In this document: positions 42,262-50,561 of the stretch, piece after piece
Layout of the letters: each line of letters opens with the position of its first letter
Position numbering within the stretch: the stretch's first letter is position 1
Assembly: GCF_003966145.1 (NCBI RefSeq)
Contig: NZ_RXNR01000008.1
Span: forward strand, 30,252 to 94,251
Source: Lysinibacillus telephonicus
GTDB taxonomy: Bacteria; Bacillota; Bacilli; Bacillales_A; Planococcaceae
Length of the DNA: 64,000 bases
Direction: 5' to 3'
Made by a program: the position numbers and the translations under genes
Notes under the pieces: generated by a model
The model's input: only the letters and a program-made list of their open reading frames with translations
Told to the model about the DNA's origin: nothing
The model's database searches: none

Positions 42262-43311
42262 TTGAAAGCGCTAATAAAAAAACAAAAAGGTGTAGGAAAC
42301 ATGGAAATAGGATTTATAGATGATCCTACTTGTAAAGAAAATCAAGTGAAAATAGAGGTTGCCTACACAGGAATTTGTGGCACTGATTTGCATATTTTCC
42401 ATGATACTTTTAAAAATTATCCACCAGTTATTCTAGGCCATGAATGTTCAGGTGTTGTAGTTGGAGTGGGGAAAAATATAAAAGAATTATCCTTAGGGGA
42501 TCGTGTAACAGTACTTGGATCAACGCAAAAAACTTGTGGAACATGTATTCACTGCAAAACAGGTCATTATATGTTTTGTAAAAGCAGACGTGGGATGGGA
42601 CATGGAGTAAACGGAAGTTTTACGAAATACCTTTGCATTGAAGAAGAGGTTGTCTATAAACTACCAAACTATGTATCACTTAAAGAAGGTGCTTTAGCTG
42701 AGCCGCTTGCTTGTGCTGTTCAAGCAATTGAAGAATTAACTGACATTAAAAGTGGTGATGTAGTTTTACTATCAGGCCCAGGTCCTATTGGCTTAATATG
42801 CTTGTCTTTACTAGTCATGAAAGGCTGTCGAGTTTTAGTAAGTGGTACAAACGTAGATGCAAAGAGATTAGAAATCGCAAAAGAGTTAGGTGCAGACAGA
42901 ATCATAAATGTTCAAACAGAAAGTTTGGAATATGTTATCTCAGAAGAAACGAATCATGCGGGGGTAGATGTAACAATTGATTGTTCCGGCTCTCCAATTG
43001 CAATTAACTCTTGCTTTGAGTTTGTGAAAAGTAGAGGTAAACATATACAAGTGGGCATTGTAGGAAATGAGTTTGTATTTAACTATGACATCATTCTTTA
43101 CAAGCAATTACAAGTATATGGTTCGTTAGCTCATTCGTTTAGTACTTGGGATAGGGTGATGAAAATTTATAAACAAAACAAAATTAATCTAAGACCTATT
43201 ATTACGCATATTATGGAACTTCAAGAATGGGAACAAGCATTTCAACTTTGTGAAGAAAAACAATGTGGAAAGGTACTGATTAAGTATGACGAAAACAGTA
43301 ATTGGGAGTGA
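42262..43311 (+). CDS. Zinc-dependent alcohol/polyol dehydrogenase 1 (MDR family)
   Basis: 349 residues. Catalytic zinc ligands in GICGTDLH and GHECSG; structural zinc in CGTCIHCKTGHYMFC (four Cys); NAD motif LLSGPGPIGLICLSLL. Resembles threonine/butanediol/sugar-alcohol dehydrogenases. Start TTG 42262 is likely (GCGGGTGA about 6-10 nt upstream); the alternative GTG 42253 lies inside that SD. It follows the aldehyde dehydrogenase by 24 bp and overlaps the next dehydrogenase by 26 bp, so the three are an operon. Probably oxidises a polyol or hydroxyl carbon of the imported substrate. Confidence 0.88.
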   Translation: MKALIKKQKGVGNMEIGFIDDPTCKENQVKIEVAYTGICGTDLHIFHDTFKNYPPVILGHECSGVVVGVGKNIKELSLGDRVTVLGSTQKTCGTCIHCKTGHYMFCKSRRGMGHGVNGSFTKYLCIEEEVVYKLPNYVSLKEGALAEPLACAVQAIEELTDIKSGDVVLLSGPGPIGLICLSLLVMKGCRVLVSGTNVDAKRLEIAKELGADRIINVQTESLEYVISEETNHAGVDVTIDCSGSPIAINSCFEFVKSRGKHIQVGIVGNEFVFNYDIILYKQLQVYGSLAHSFSTWDRVMKIYKQNKINLRPIITHIMELQEWEQAFQLCEEKQCGKVLIKYDENSNWE

Positions 43312-44365
43312 ATCTACCGTAAATGAAGTTGGCTGCAATCAACAAATGCAAGTTGCTAATTTAATAGAGCAATCCAAAGTTGTAGTAGGTTACGATACAA
43401 TTCCTAGGTTATTACCCAATGAAGTTCTTATTAAAGTTGAAGCAGTGGGTATCTGTGGATCTGATATTCATTATTATAAACATGGTCATATCGGAAAAAG
43501 ACAAGTAAAGTACCCACATATTCAAGGACATGAGTGTTCTGGTGTCATCGTTCAAGTTGGTGAAAAAGTTACTAAATTTAGTATCGGTGATAGAGTGACA
43601 GTTGAGCCAGGAATTCCTTGCAAGACTTGTGAGAATTGCCGAAGCGGTAAATATAACCTTTGTGAAAAAGTGATATTCTTATCTACTCCGCCTCATAAAG
43701 GAACATTAAGACAATTCATTAATCATCCTGAGGACTTTGTATTCTCTATTCCAGATTCCTTATCTTTTGAAGAGGCTACTTTAGCAGAACCGCTTTCTGT
43801 TGCAATTCATGCATTAAATCGTGCGAATATACAACCGGGAAAAAAGGTTCTAATTACTGGAATGGGACCAGTTGGTTTAATGACAGTGTGTGCTGCAAAT
43901 TATTTCAATGCTGATGAAATAACTGTTACTGACATGCTATTAAACAAACTAGAAGTAGCAAAGAAATTGGGTGCAACAGAAACAGTTCAAGTTCCAAGTG
44001 AAGTAATTAAAGATAACTATTATGATTTAGTCATTGAGACATCAGGTTCTAAGCATGCTATTCAAAGTGGCATTTTGTCATTGAAAAAGGGTGGGAAGTT
44101 TGTAAGTATTGGTTTTCCACCAACATCTGAGACTCCATTAGACTTAACTTTAATGCTACAAAAGGAAGTAGACTTATTAACTGTTTATCGCTATGTAAAT
44201 ACCTTTCCTTTAAGTATAAAAGTATTAACACAAATGAAGGATGTTCTCGGTGAAGTAATAACATCAACTTACCCACTGGGAGAAATTAGCAAAGCTATGA
44301 AAACTGCAAGTGATTTGAGTAGTGGATCGATTAAAGTCATTGTTTATCCAAACGCCGATGAATAA
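43286..44365 (+). CDS. Zinc-dependent polyol (sorbitol/xylitol-type) dehydrogenase 2
   Basis: 359 residues. VGICGSDIHYYKHGHIG and GHECSGVI match sorbitol/xylitol dehydrogenases; structural zinc CKTCENCRSGKYNLC; NAD motif TGMGPVGLMTV. About 35 extra residues precede the usual family start, and ATG 43346 is an alternative in-frame start, but ATG 43286 inside the previous gene gives coupled translation (26-bp overlap). Predicted to oxidise a polyol to a ketose, which could feed the split transketolase without an isomerase. Confidence 0.88.
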   Translation: MTKTVIGSESTVNEVGCNQQMQVANLIEQSKVVVGYDTIPRLLPNEVLIKVEAVGICGSDIHYYKHGHIGKRQVKYPHIQGHECSGVIVQVGEKVTKFSIGDRVTVEPGIPCKTCENCRSGKYNLCEKVIFLSTPPHKGTLRQFINHPEDFVFSIPDSLSFEEATLAEPLSVAIHALNRANIQPGKKVLITGMGPVGLMTVCAANYFNADEITVTDMLLNKLEVAKKLGATETVQVPSEVIKDNYYDLVIETSGSKHAIQSGILSLKKGGKFVSIGFPPTSETPLDLTLMLQKEVDLLTVYRYVNTFPLSIKVLTQMKDVLGEVITSTYPLGEISKAMKTASDLSSGSIKVIVYPNADE

Positions 44366-44511
44366 GAAAACGAATAGAGATTGTTTTTAATTATCAAGCA
44401 ACTGAATACTTTATCTTGAAACAAGTATTAAACAAAAAATTTAATTAGCTACTGTAAAAGAAATACGGGATGCAGTAATTTAGGTTTCTAAAGATAAACT
44501 TTATACAACAA

Positions 44512-44525
44512 ATTAAGCGCTTAAC
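44512..44525. promoter_or_regulatory. LacI-family operator 3 (dctP upstream)
   Basis: ATTAAGCGCTTAAC, identical to operator 2, 114 bp upstream of the TRAP solute-binding protein start. Confidence 0.85.
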
Positions 44526-44638
44526 CATCCTTGTTGATTTCGTAAAATTTAGCCAATTTAGAGGTTTGAAGTTGGCATTCATATTGTTATCTAATTTCTT
44601 TGGGAGAATCAATGAATTAAAAAACGGAGGGGTATGTA

Positions 44639-45658
44639 ATGAAAAAAATAATGTTTTTCCTAATATGCGTTTTAGCTTTATTCGTAGCTGGGTGTTCATC
44701 TAATGAAGGTGGGGGAAGTGAAACACAAGCAGCTAGTGAATCTTCTTCGGAACAAATTGTTTTGGATTTAAGTATTCCTGAACCTGAAGATGCAAAATTC
44801 GGAATTACTGCAAATGCATTAAAAGAAGAGTTGGAAAAATTAACAGATAATCAAGTGACAATAAAAATACATGGGAATAATGCTTTAGGTGGAGAGCGTG
44901 AAGTATTTGAATTAATGGGATTAGGCTCTGTAGATTTGGCAGTACAATCTGCTGGACCTATGGGGAACTGGGTACAAGAATTTAATGCATTCGATTTACC
45001 TTTCCTTTTTGATAGTAGAGAACATGTTTATGCAGTGCTTGATGGTGAAATTGGAAATGAATTAAATAAAAAGTTTGAAGAAGCAACAAACGTAAAAATT
45101 TTAGGATGGGTTGAAAACGGTTTCGTAGCAACTACTTCTAACAAAGCTATTAATAGTGTAGAAGATGTTGAAAAATTAAAAATAAGAGTACAGGAAAACG
45201 AGATACAAATTGATACTTGGAAAGCATTTGGAGCAGAACCAACACCAATGGCATGGACAGAAGTATTTACAGCTTTACAGCAAGGGGTAATTGATGGTCA
45301 TTCAAACTCTTTAGCGACTGTGAAATCTTCGAAAATTTACGAAGTACAAGACTACGTTGCAGAAATAGAAGATCGGTTCAGTGCTGCTCCTATTGCAGTT
45401 AGTACTGTAACATTAAATCGATTATCTCCAGAACACCAAGAAGCATTGCTACAAGCTGCAAAAGTTGCGGTTGAAGTAGGAAGACAAGCAAATATTGATA
45501 AAGTTGAAGAAGCGAGAGAGTTCTTATTATCTGAAGGCAATACAATAACACAACCAGACAAAGAATCCTTTAAGGCAAAAGTTGAACCAGTTTATGAGAA
45601 GTGGGCACCTATTTTAGGGGAAGAATTCATTGAGAAAATTCGAAACACGTCTTACTAA
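44639..45658 (+). CDS. dctP: TRAP transporter solute-binding lipoprotein (DctP family)
   Basis: 339 residues. Lipoprotein signal MKKIMFFLICVLALFVAGC (Cys19). The mature part shows DctP features: KIHGNNALGGEREVFELMGLGSVDLAV, FDLPFLFDSREH, LKIRVQENEIQIDTWKAFGAEPTPMAWTEVFTALQQGVIDGHSN, including the conserved Arg that binds the substrate carboxylate. Captures an organic-acid-type solute and passes it to the DctQM membrane subunits, driven by sodium. SD CGGAGGGG. Operator 3 lies upstream, so the transporter belongs to the LacI-type regulon. Confidence 0.93.
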   Translation: MKKIMFFLICVLALFVAGCSSNEGGGSETQAASESSSEQIVLDLSIPEPEDAKFGITANALKEELEKLTDNQVTIKIHGNNALGGEREVFELMGLGSVDLAVQSAGPMGNWVQEFNAFDLPFLFDSREHVYAVLDGEIGNELNKKFEEATNVKILGWVENGFVATTSNKAINSVEDVEKLKIRVQENEIQIDTWKAFGAEPTPMAWTEVFTALQQGVIDGHSNSLATVKSSKIYEVQDYVAEIEDRFSAAPIAVSTVTLNRLSPEHQEALLQAAKVAVEVGRQANIDKVEEAREFLLSEGNTITQPDKESFKAKVEPVYEKWAPILGEEFIEKIRNTSY

Positions 45659-45679
45659 TTTGGCTTAATAAAAAATAGT

Positions 45680-45752
45680 TAAGCGTTTTGCACGGACTAA
45701 TGAAAAGATGACTTCTTAAAAGTTTATAAATAGTCATTATGCAAAACGCTTA
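45680..45752 (+). promoter_or_regulatory. Long intercistronic stem-loop between dctP and dctQ
   Basis: TAAGCGTTTTGCA (45680-45692) pairs perfectly with TGCAAAACGCTTA (45740-45752), with an inner GACTA/TAGTC helix; TTTTTATT follows. It may partly terminate and stabilise the dctP mRNA, giving more binding protein than permease. Confidence 0.8.
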
Positions 45753-45778
45753 TTTTTATTAAAGAGGGGTGATGGGCT

Positions 45779-46273
45779 ATGAAAGCTGTATTGCGTAATT
45801 ATATACGTTTAGTAGATGTAATTAATAAATTTATGGGGTATTTTTTAATTATTTCTTTTGCAATGTCAACTTTAATACTTTTCTGGCAAGTGTTTTCTAG
45901 GTTTATATTTGGATCGTCATTATCATGGGCTGAGGAATTATCACGTTTCTTAATAATTTTTATGGTGTTAATAGGATCTTCGCTTGCTTTAAGAAGCAAT
46001 GAATTGATTTCAGTTGAAATGTTTTTAGAACGTGTAAAAGGAAATTTACGAAAGACAGTAATTATTGTTATTCATTCAATTTCAATTATTTTATTTATTA
46101 TTCTTATTAAATATGGCTATTCGATGGCGTTAAATTTTAGTAATCAGCATGCCCCAAGTTTAAAGATTTCAATGGAATACATTTATCTTTCATTACCACT
46201 TGGCGGTGTGTTACTGCTAATAAATTCGATAGCATGCATTATAGAAGAAATTATTGGGAAGGAGGAAAAGTAA
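45779..46273 (+). CDS. dctQ: TRAP transporter small permease (DctQ family)
   Basis: 164 residues, four membrane helices, with the DctQ region FGSSLSWAEELSRFLIIFMVLIGSSLALRSNE (about residues 43-75). Forms the membrane scaffold with the large permease. ATG 45779 follows GAGGGGTG. The stop is immediately followed by the dctM GTG (0-bp gap), a standard TRAP arrangement. Confidence 0.9.
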   Translation: MKAVLRNYIRLVDVINKFMGYFLIISFAMSTLILFWQVFSRFIFGSSLSWAEELSRFLIIFMVLIGSSLALRSNELISVEMFLERVKGNLRKTVIIVIHSISIILFIILIKYGYSMALNFSNQHAPSLKISMEYIYLSLPLGGVLLLINSIACIIEEIIGKEEK

Positions 46274-47548
46274 GTGCTTCTAGTATTTTTTGTTTCCTTA
46301 TTTGTATTCATGTTTTTAGGAGTACCGATAGCATTTTCATTGGGACTTTCAACCGTTCTAGGGATAATGATGCATGAAACATTACCAATGGAAATTATTC
46401 CGCAAAGGATTTTTACTGCTTTAAACTCCTTCCCATTGATGGCAATACCATTTTTCATTTTGGCTGGAAATATAATGGGCGCAGGTACAATGTCAAAAAG
46501 ATTAGTAAATTTTGCAACAGCTTTAGTAGGGCATTTTACTGGCGGATTAGCTATGGTAGCTATTGTAACGTCAATGTTTTTTGCGGCTATATCTGGTTCA
46601 GGGGCGGCAACTACGGCGGCTATCGGTTCTATACTCATACCAGCCATGATTGCAAAAGGTTATAAAATTGAATATGCTGCAGCAAATCAGGCAGTTGCAG
46701 GGGCACTAGGAGTAATTATTCCTCCAAGTATCTCAATGATTTTGTTTGGTGTTGCTGCAGAAGTATCAATAGGGGATTTGTTCATTGCAGGTATATTACC
46801 TGGACTTTTAATAACATTTTCTTTACTAGTAAGTGCATTTATTATTGCTAAGAAAAATGGGTATGTTGGAGAAGAAAAACAAGACTTTCCGAGTGTAGTT
46901 AAAACATTTAGAGAAGCTATTTTAGCTATTTTAATGCCTGGAATTATATTAGGTGGTATTTATTCTGGGGTATTCACTCCAACTGAAGCATCAGTAGTGG
47001 CTGTAGTATATTCAATTTTTATTGGAGTTTTTATATATAAAGATCTTAACTTAACACAACTAGGGAAAGTTTTTAAAGAAAGTGCTGTCAGCAGTGCTGT
47101 TATTATGGTTGTAATAGGTTTTGCTGGCGTATTTGGATTCTTTATTGGTATAAATAGTGTTCCAGATCTTATTTATGATTCAATATCTTCATTTGTAACG
47201 AACAAATATGTTTTCTTAATTTTAGTTAATATTATTTTGTTAGTTGCGGGTATGTTCTTAGAAGGTGGTGCTGCAATATTAATTTTAGTTCCTCTATTAC
47301 TTGGAACAGCCGTTAACTTAGGAATAGATCCAATTCATTTTGGTACTATTATGGTTTGTAACTTAGCAATTGGTTTGGTTACACCTCCAGTAGGAATAGA
47401 TTTGTTTGTTGTTTCAAAATTGACTAATGTAGGAATTATGAGGATTGCTCGATTTGCAATTCCACTAATATTTATTTTAATATTGGATATTCTTATCATA
47501 ACATTTGTACCTGCATTATCAACTTGGTTACCATCTTTAATTGAGTAG
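46274..47548 (+). CDS. dctM: TRAP transporter large permease (DctM family)
   Basis: 424 residues, about 12 hydrophobic segments. MAIPFFILAGNIMGAGTMSKRLVNFA, AISGSGAATTAAIGSILIPAMIAKGY, AGALGVIIPPSISMILFG and LAIGLVTPPVGIDLFV are diagnostic for DctM/SiaM-type elevator permeases with two sodium sites. GTG 46274 start with GGAAGGAGG about 10 nt upstream. Last gene of the LacI-linked plus-strand set; a terminator follows. Confidence 0.93.
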   Translation: MLLVFFVSLFVFMFLGVPIAFSLGLSTVLGIMMHETLPMEIIPQRIFTALNSFPLMAIPFFILAGNIMGAGTMSKRLVNFATALVGHFTGGLAMVAIVTSMFFAAISGSGAATTAAIGSILIPAMIAKGYKIEYAAANQAVAGALGVIIPPSISMILFGVAAEVSIGDLFIAGILPGLLITFSLLVSAFIIAKKNGYVGEEKQDFPSVVKTFREAILAILMPGIILGGIYSGVFTPTEASVVAVVYSIFIGVFIYKDLNLTQLGKVFKESAVSSAVIMVVIGFAGVFGFFIGINSVPDLIYDSISSFVTNKYVFLILVNIILLVAGMFLEGGAAILILVPLLLGTAVNLGIDPIHFGTIMVCNLAIGLVTPPVGIDLFVVSKLTNVGIMRIARFAIPLIFILILDILIITFVPALSTWLPSLIE

Positions 47549-47632
47549 TAGATTGTTAATAAGATATTACTGCTATTCAAAAAGGTTTATAAATGGGTAA
47601 CCGTAATATGAGTATTGCAATAGTAAATAGAA

Positions 47633-47680
47633 AGAGGGGATGTTTAAAATCATAAATGGTGTTAGACATCCCTCTGTATT
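47633..47680. terminator. Terminator between dctM and dapA
   Basis: AGAGGGGATGT (47633-47643) pairs with ACATCCCTCT (47666-47675), one bulged base. It serves convergent genes. Confidence 0.75.
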
Positions 47681-47696
47681 TATACTAAAAAGGGTA

Positions 47697-48581
47697 TTAT
47701 AAATTCACTTTCTCAAATGTATTTAAAACATTTAGCAATGTATTTAATTCTTCCTCTTCTAAAGGAATCATCGGCAAACGTACACCACCAACTGGAATTC
47801 CGTTTAGATTAAGTGCAGCTTTTACAGATGTTGGGTTAGGTGTAGCAAATAAAATTTTCATTACAGGTAATAATCTGCGATGGTCCCGAGCTGCTTCTTG
47901 AACATTTCCGATTTGGAATTTCTTAATCATTTCCTGCATTTCATTGCCGATAATATGGGAAGCAACTGAAATAACTCCTGCTCCACCTATTGATAGTACA
48001 GGGATTGTTAAACCGTCGTCGCCACTATATAGGGAGAAATCGTCTGGCGTTTTTTCAATCATTTCAGCCATTGCATCTAAATTACCGCTTGCTTCTTTAA
48101 TTGCAACGATATTTTTAATTTCGGAAAGGCGGACAACTGTATCAACAGATAAGCTGACAGCACTGCGACCAGGAACATTATATAAAATAATTGGTAATGA
48201 AGTTTCTTCAGCAATTGCTTTGAAGTGTTGGTATAAACCTTCTTGTGATGGTTTGTTATAGTATGGGGCAACAAGCATAACGCCATCTACACCCGCATTT
48301 TCTGCATGCTTTGTTAATTCGATTGAAGCTTTAGTATTATAAGAACCGGTGCCAGCGATGACTGGAACTCTTCCATCTACAACGTCAACTGCAAATTTAA
48401 ATAGCTCGACTTTTTCTTCTTCAGTCAGTGTTGGAGACTCTCCAGTTGTACCTGAAATAACTAATCCATCAGTACCATTTGCAATTAAATAGTTAATTAA
48501 GTTTTTTGTAGCTGGAAAATCAATTTCACCATTTTGATCAAAAGGGGTTACCATAGCAGTTAAAATTTTACCGAAATTCAT
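47697..48581 (-). CDS. dapA: 4-hydroxy-tetrahydrodipicolinate synthase (DapA)
   Basis: 294 residues, TIM barrel. GTTGESPTLTEEE, APYYNKPSQEGLYQHF, LYNVPGRS (catalytic Tyr) and NIVAIKEASGN (Schiff-base Lys) are complete. Condenses pyruvate with aspartate semialdehyde, the first step to lysine and dipicolinate. A lysine riboswitch with terminator in the 5' leader confirms a lysine-pathway role and separates it from DapA-like sugar-acid aldolases, despite the adjacent catabolic cluster. SD GTGGAGAAG precedes ATG 48581. Confidence 0.94.
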   Translation of the reverse strand: MNFGKILTAMVTPFDQNGEIDFPATKNLINYLIANGTDGLVISGTTGESPTLTEEEKVELFKFAVDVVDGRVPVIAGTGSYNTKASIELTKHAENAGVDGVMLVAPYYNKPSQEGLYQHFKAIAEETSLPIILYNVPGRSAVSLSVDTVVRLSEIKNIVAIKEASGNLDAMAEMIEKTPDDFSLYSGDDGLTIPVLSIGGAGVISVASHIIGNEMQEMIKKFQIGNVQEAARDHRRLLPVMKILFATPNPTSVKAALNLNGIPVGGVRLPMIPLEEEELNTLLNVLNTFEKVNL

Positions 48582-48651
48582 TTCTTCTCCACATCCTTAA
48601 TAAATTTTTATTAAAAAATAGAGGGAGAAGGGCGTTAAGTTAAGTAAACGC

Positions 48652-48683
48652 AAAAAAGCAACAACGAGGGCTCGTTGCTGCTA
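48652..48683 (-). terminator. Lysine-riboswitch terminator
   Basis: On the minus strand GCAGCAACGAG pairs with CGTTGTTGC (one wobble), then TTTTTTGCG. It lies between the aptamer and dapA. Confidence 0.85.
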
Positions 48684-48706
48684 AGAAATAAAATTCATTT
48701 CTTTGC

Positions 48707-48882
48707 GTAAGATAGCCCTCCATATAGTTTCCTATATGACAGTCCTGCATTTATTCAACAACAGAACCAGCCTTAAGAAGAATGAGATTCTTAAAAGCTT
48801 CGGCAAATTCCCCTTTCCACAATTGTCGTAGGACCTCATTATCCTCAAATTGTGTACTGATGGTCTTTGCTCCTCTATCCTT
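48707..48882 (-). promoter_or_regulatory. Lysine riboswitch (L-box) aptamer
   Basis: Minus strand: P1 from GTAAGGATAG and CTATCTTAC, with AGAGGAGC, AAAGGGGAATTTGCCGAAGC, GGACTGTCAT and GGAGGGCTATC, in the order and spacing of B. subtilis lysC L-box. High lysine should stabilise P1 and terminate dapA transcription. Confidence 0.94.
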
Positions 48883-49025
48883 ACTTCAAAAGATCTTGAA
48901 ATAAGTGAATATTTAATTAACCAGAATAATACATGTTTTTGATTGGAAATTCAAGACTTTTCCTAAGAATTAATAAAATTAATTCTGATTGAAGATAAAC
49001 TAACGGTTTTCGAGCTAGTCATTAG

Positions 49026-49952
49026 CTAAAAGTGAGCATACGAACTTTCAATCAGCTGAAATTGATCGTATAACATCTTGTTAATAGGTGTTGGAATACC
49101 GTGTTTTTTTCCTAATCTTAATACTGTCCCAGAAAAGAGTTCGACTTCGCTTGGCCGTTTGGCATCAACATCTTGTGCCATTGAAGGTTTTCCGTCTGGA
49201 CTCAAAGTTCCAAGTACATTTAACCAATAGTGTAAATCCTTTTCGGTTAAAGAAACGCCTTCTTTCTCAGATAAAGCAATCACTTCCCGCATCGCTGCAA
49301 TCATTGTATTTCTTGCTTCGCCATCTCTTTGAACTTCACCATAATTACTTTTATAGACGGCAACTGTTTGATTTACGCCGACATTTAACATAAACTTGCC
49401 CCATAACCTATGAAGCATATTTGTATCTATTTCATGTGGAAGCTCAACTCGAGTGAAAAAATCAGCCACACTTTTAACTTTTTCTGAAACAATGCCAGCT
49501 TCTTTTTCTCCGAAGCATAGTAATCCTTTGTTAGCATATGTTAGTTTATTTTCTATTTTTACGGCGTCCATTCCTTGTGCTACACAATATAATATTTTTT
49601 CCATTCCATATGTTTGACCAATTATTTCCTCGCTGCTAATGCCATTTAATGCGGATAATATAATTGTATTATGTCCAACATGATATTTAACTGATTCAAT
49701 TGCTTCTTGTAAACCATCAAATTTCACAGTGAAAAGAAGTAAATCAGCTGGTTCGCAATTTTCCTCAGGCGTAATAAAATTAAAATTACAGCGTTCACCA
49801 TTGCAAAAAATTCCAGTTTTTTTATAGCGTGCAATTCGATTTGAATCAGCGATAATTCTTAAATTTTCCTTTGGCATAATTTTTGATAGATGGTGGCCAT
49901 ATAAGGTACCTAATGCACCTAATCCAATAATCGATACGGTTTTTATTACCAT
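49026..49952 (-). CDS. Ketopantoate reductase-like (PanE/ApbA family)
   Basis: 308 residues. N-terminal NADPH motif IIGLGALGTLYGHHL; TVKFDGLQEAI; LNGISSEE; and HRLWGKFMLNVGVNQ with the conserved Lys; C-terminal GKPSMAQDVDAKRPSEVELFSGTV is typical of ApbA_C. Family members reduce 2-dehydropantoate to pantoate, but Bacillales carry several paralogues, so the substrate is not certain. Start ATG 49952 follows AAAGGAAAGGG; TTG 49958 is too close to it. No pan genes are adjacent. Confidence 0.85.
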   Translation of the reverse strand: MVIKTVSIIGLGALGTLYGHHLSKIMPKENLRIIADSNRIARYKKTGIFCNGERCNFNFITPEENCEPADLLLFTVKFDGLQEAIESVKYHVGHNTIILSALNGISSEEIIGQTYGMEKILYCVAQGMDAVKIENKLTYANKGLLCFGEKEAGIVSEKVKSVADFFTRVELPHEIDTNMLHRLWGKFMLNVGVNQTVAVYKSNYGEVQRDGEARNTMIAAMREVIALSEKEGVSLTEKDLHYWLNVLGTLSPDGKPSMAQDVDAKRPSEVELFSGTVLRLGKKHGIPTPINKMLYDQFQLIESSYAHF

Positions 49953-50046
49953 AAACAAACCCTTTCCTTTAAATATCTATAATAGAAAAAAATCTAATCT
50001 TTTGAATTTAGTTTATCAAAAAGCTGCTCAAGGAGAAAAAGGGATA

Positions 50047-50078
50047 TTGATACTTGCCAGGAACTATTATCATCTATA
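50047..50078 (+). promoter_or_regulatory. Candidate sigma-G promoter of the SASP gene
   Basis: TTGATA (50047-50052), 18-bp spacer, CATCTATA (50071-50078), close to the sigma-G consensus (TGAATA / CATACTA). Confidence 0.6.
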
Positions 50079-50135
50079 TATAACGTATTAAAAAATCTTC
50101 CTTGAACATTCTAATGTCACAAGGAGGTGAGAGAA

Positions 50136-50345
50136 ATGGCTTCTAATAACAGAAGTTCAAATAAACTAGTATTTCCAGGTGCTCAAGCTGCAGTGGACCA
50201 AATGAAGTATGAAATTGCACGAGAATTTGGTGTAAACCTTGGACCAGAAGATGCTTCACGTGCAAATGGTTCGGTCGGTGGTGAAATTACAAAACGCCTT
50301 GTACAAATGGCTGAATCTCAATTAAAAGGAAGATCAGGACAATAA
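50136..50345 (+). CDS. Alpha/beta-type small acid-soluble spore protein
   Basis: 69 residues. [47 protein letters not shown] is the SASP alpha/beta signature, including the GPR protease site at EIAREFGV and the C-terminal GGEITKRLV. Binds and protects spore DNA. Start ATG 50136 (SD AAGGAGGTGAG); the frame from GTG 50127 overlaps the SD. It marks the host as an endospore former. Terminator follows. Confidence 0.96.
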   Translation: MASNNRSSNKLVFPGAQAAVDQMKYEIAREFGVNLGPEDASRANGSVGGEITKRLVQMAESQLKGRSGQ

Positions 50346-50360
50346 TATAAAAGTGACTAG

Positions 50361-50400
50361 AGGCTGAAACAAGAAAGAAAATTTTTGTTTCAGCCTTTAA
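50361..50400 (+). terminator. Intrinsic terminator of SASP gene
   Basis: AGGCTGAAACAA (50361-50372) pairs with TTGTTTCAGCCT (50385-50396), then TTAAAT. Confidence 0.88.
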
Positions 50401-50561
50401 ATTTCCTCGAATATATCCTCATTTTCAGCTAATAGAATCTCCAAAAATATTAAATTCATGTTAATTTTACATAATTTTCATCAAGTTACTATATTTATAT
50501 TCTATTTTTTGATAAAATAGAAGTTGTTTGAAAATTCTTTATAATGGAGGAATGAGAATAT

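Noticed and set aside
36501..47548. Complete sulfoquinovose (sulfo-transketolase) pathway
   Set aside because: Split transketolase and a GabD-like enzyme are present, but no sulfoquinovosidase, sulfo-sugar isomerase or sulfonate exporter is visible; kept only as one possibility in the findings.
47697..48581. DapA-like sugar-acid aldolase belonging to the neighbouring catabolic cluster
   Set aside because: The lysine riboswitch in its leader and typical DapA motifs make it the biosynthetic enzyme.
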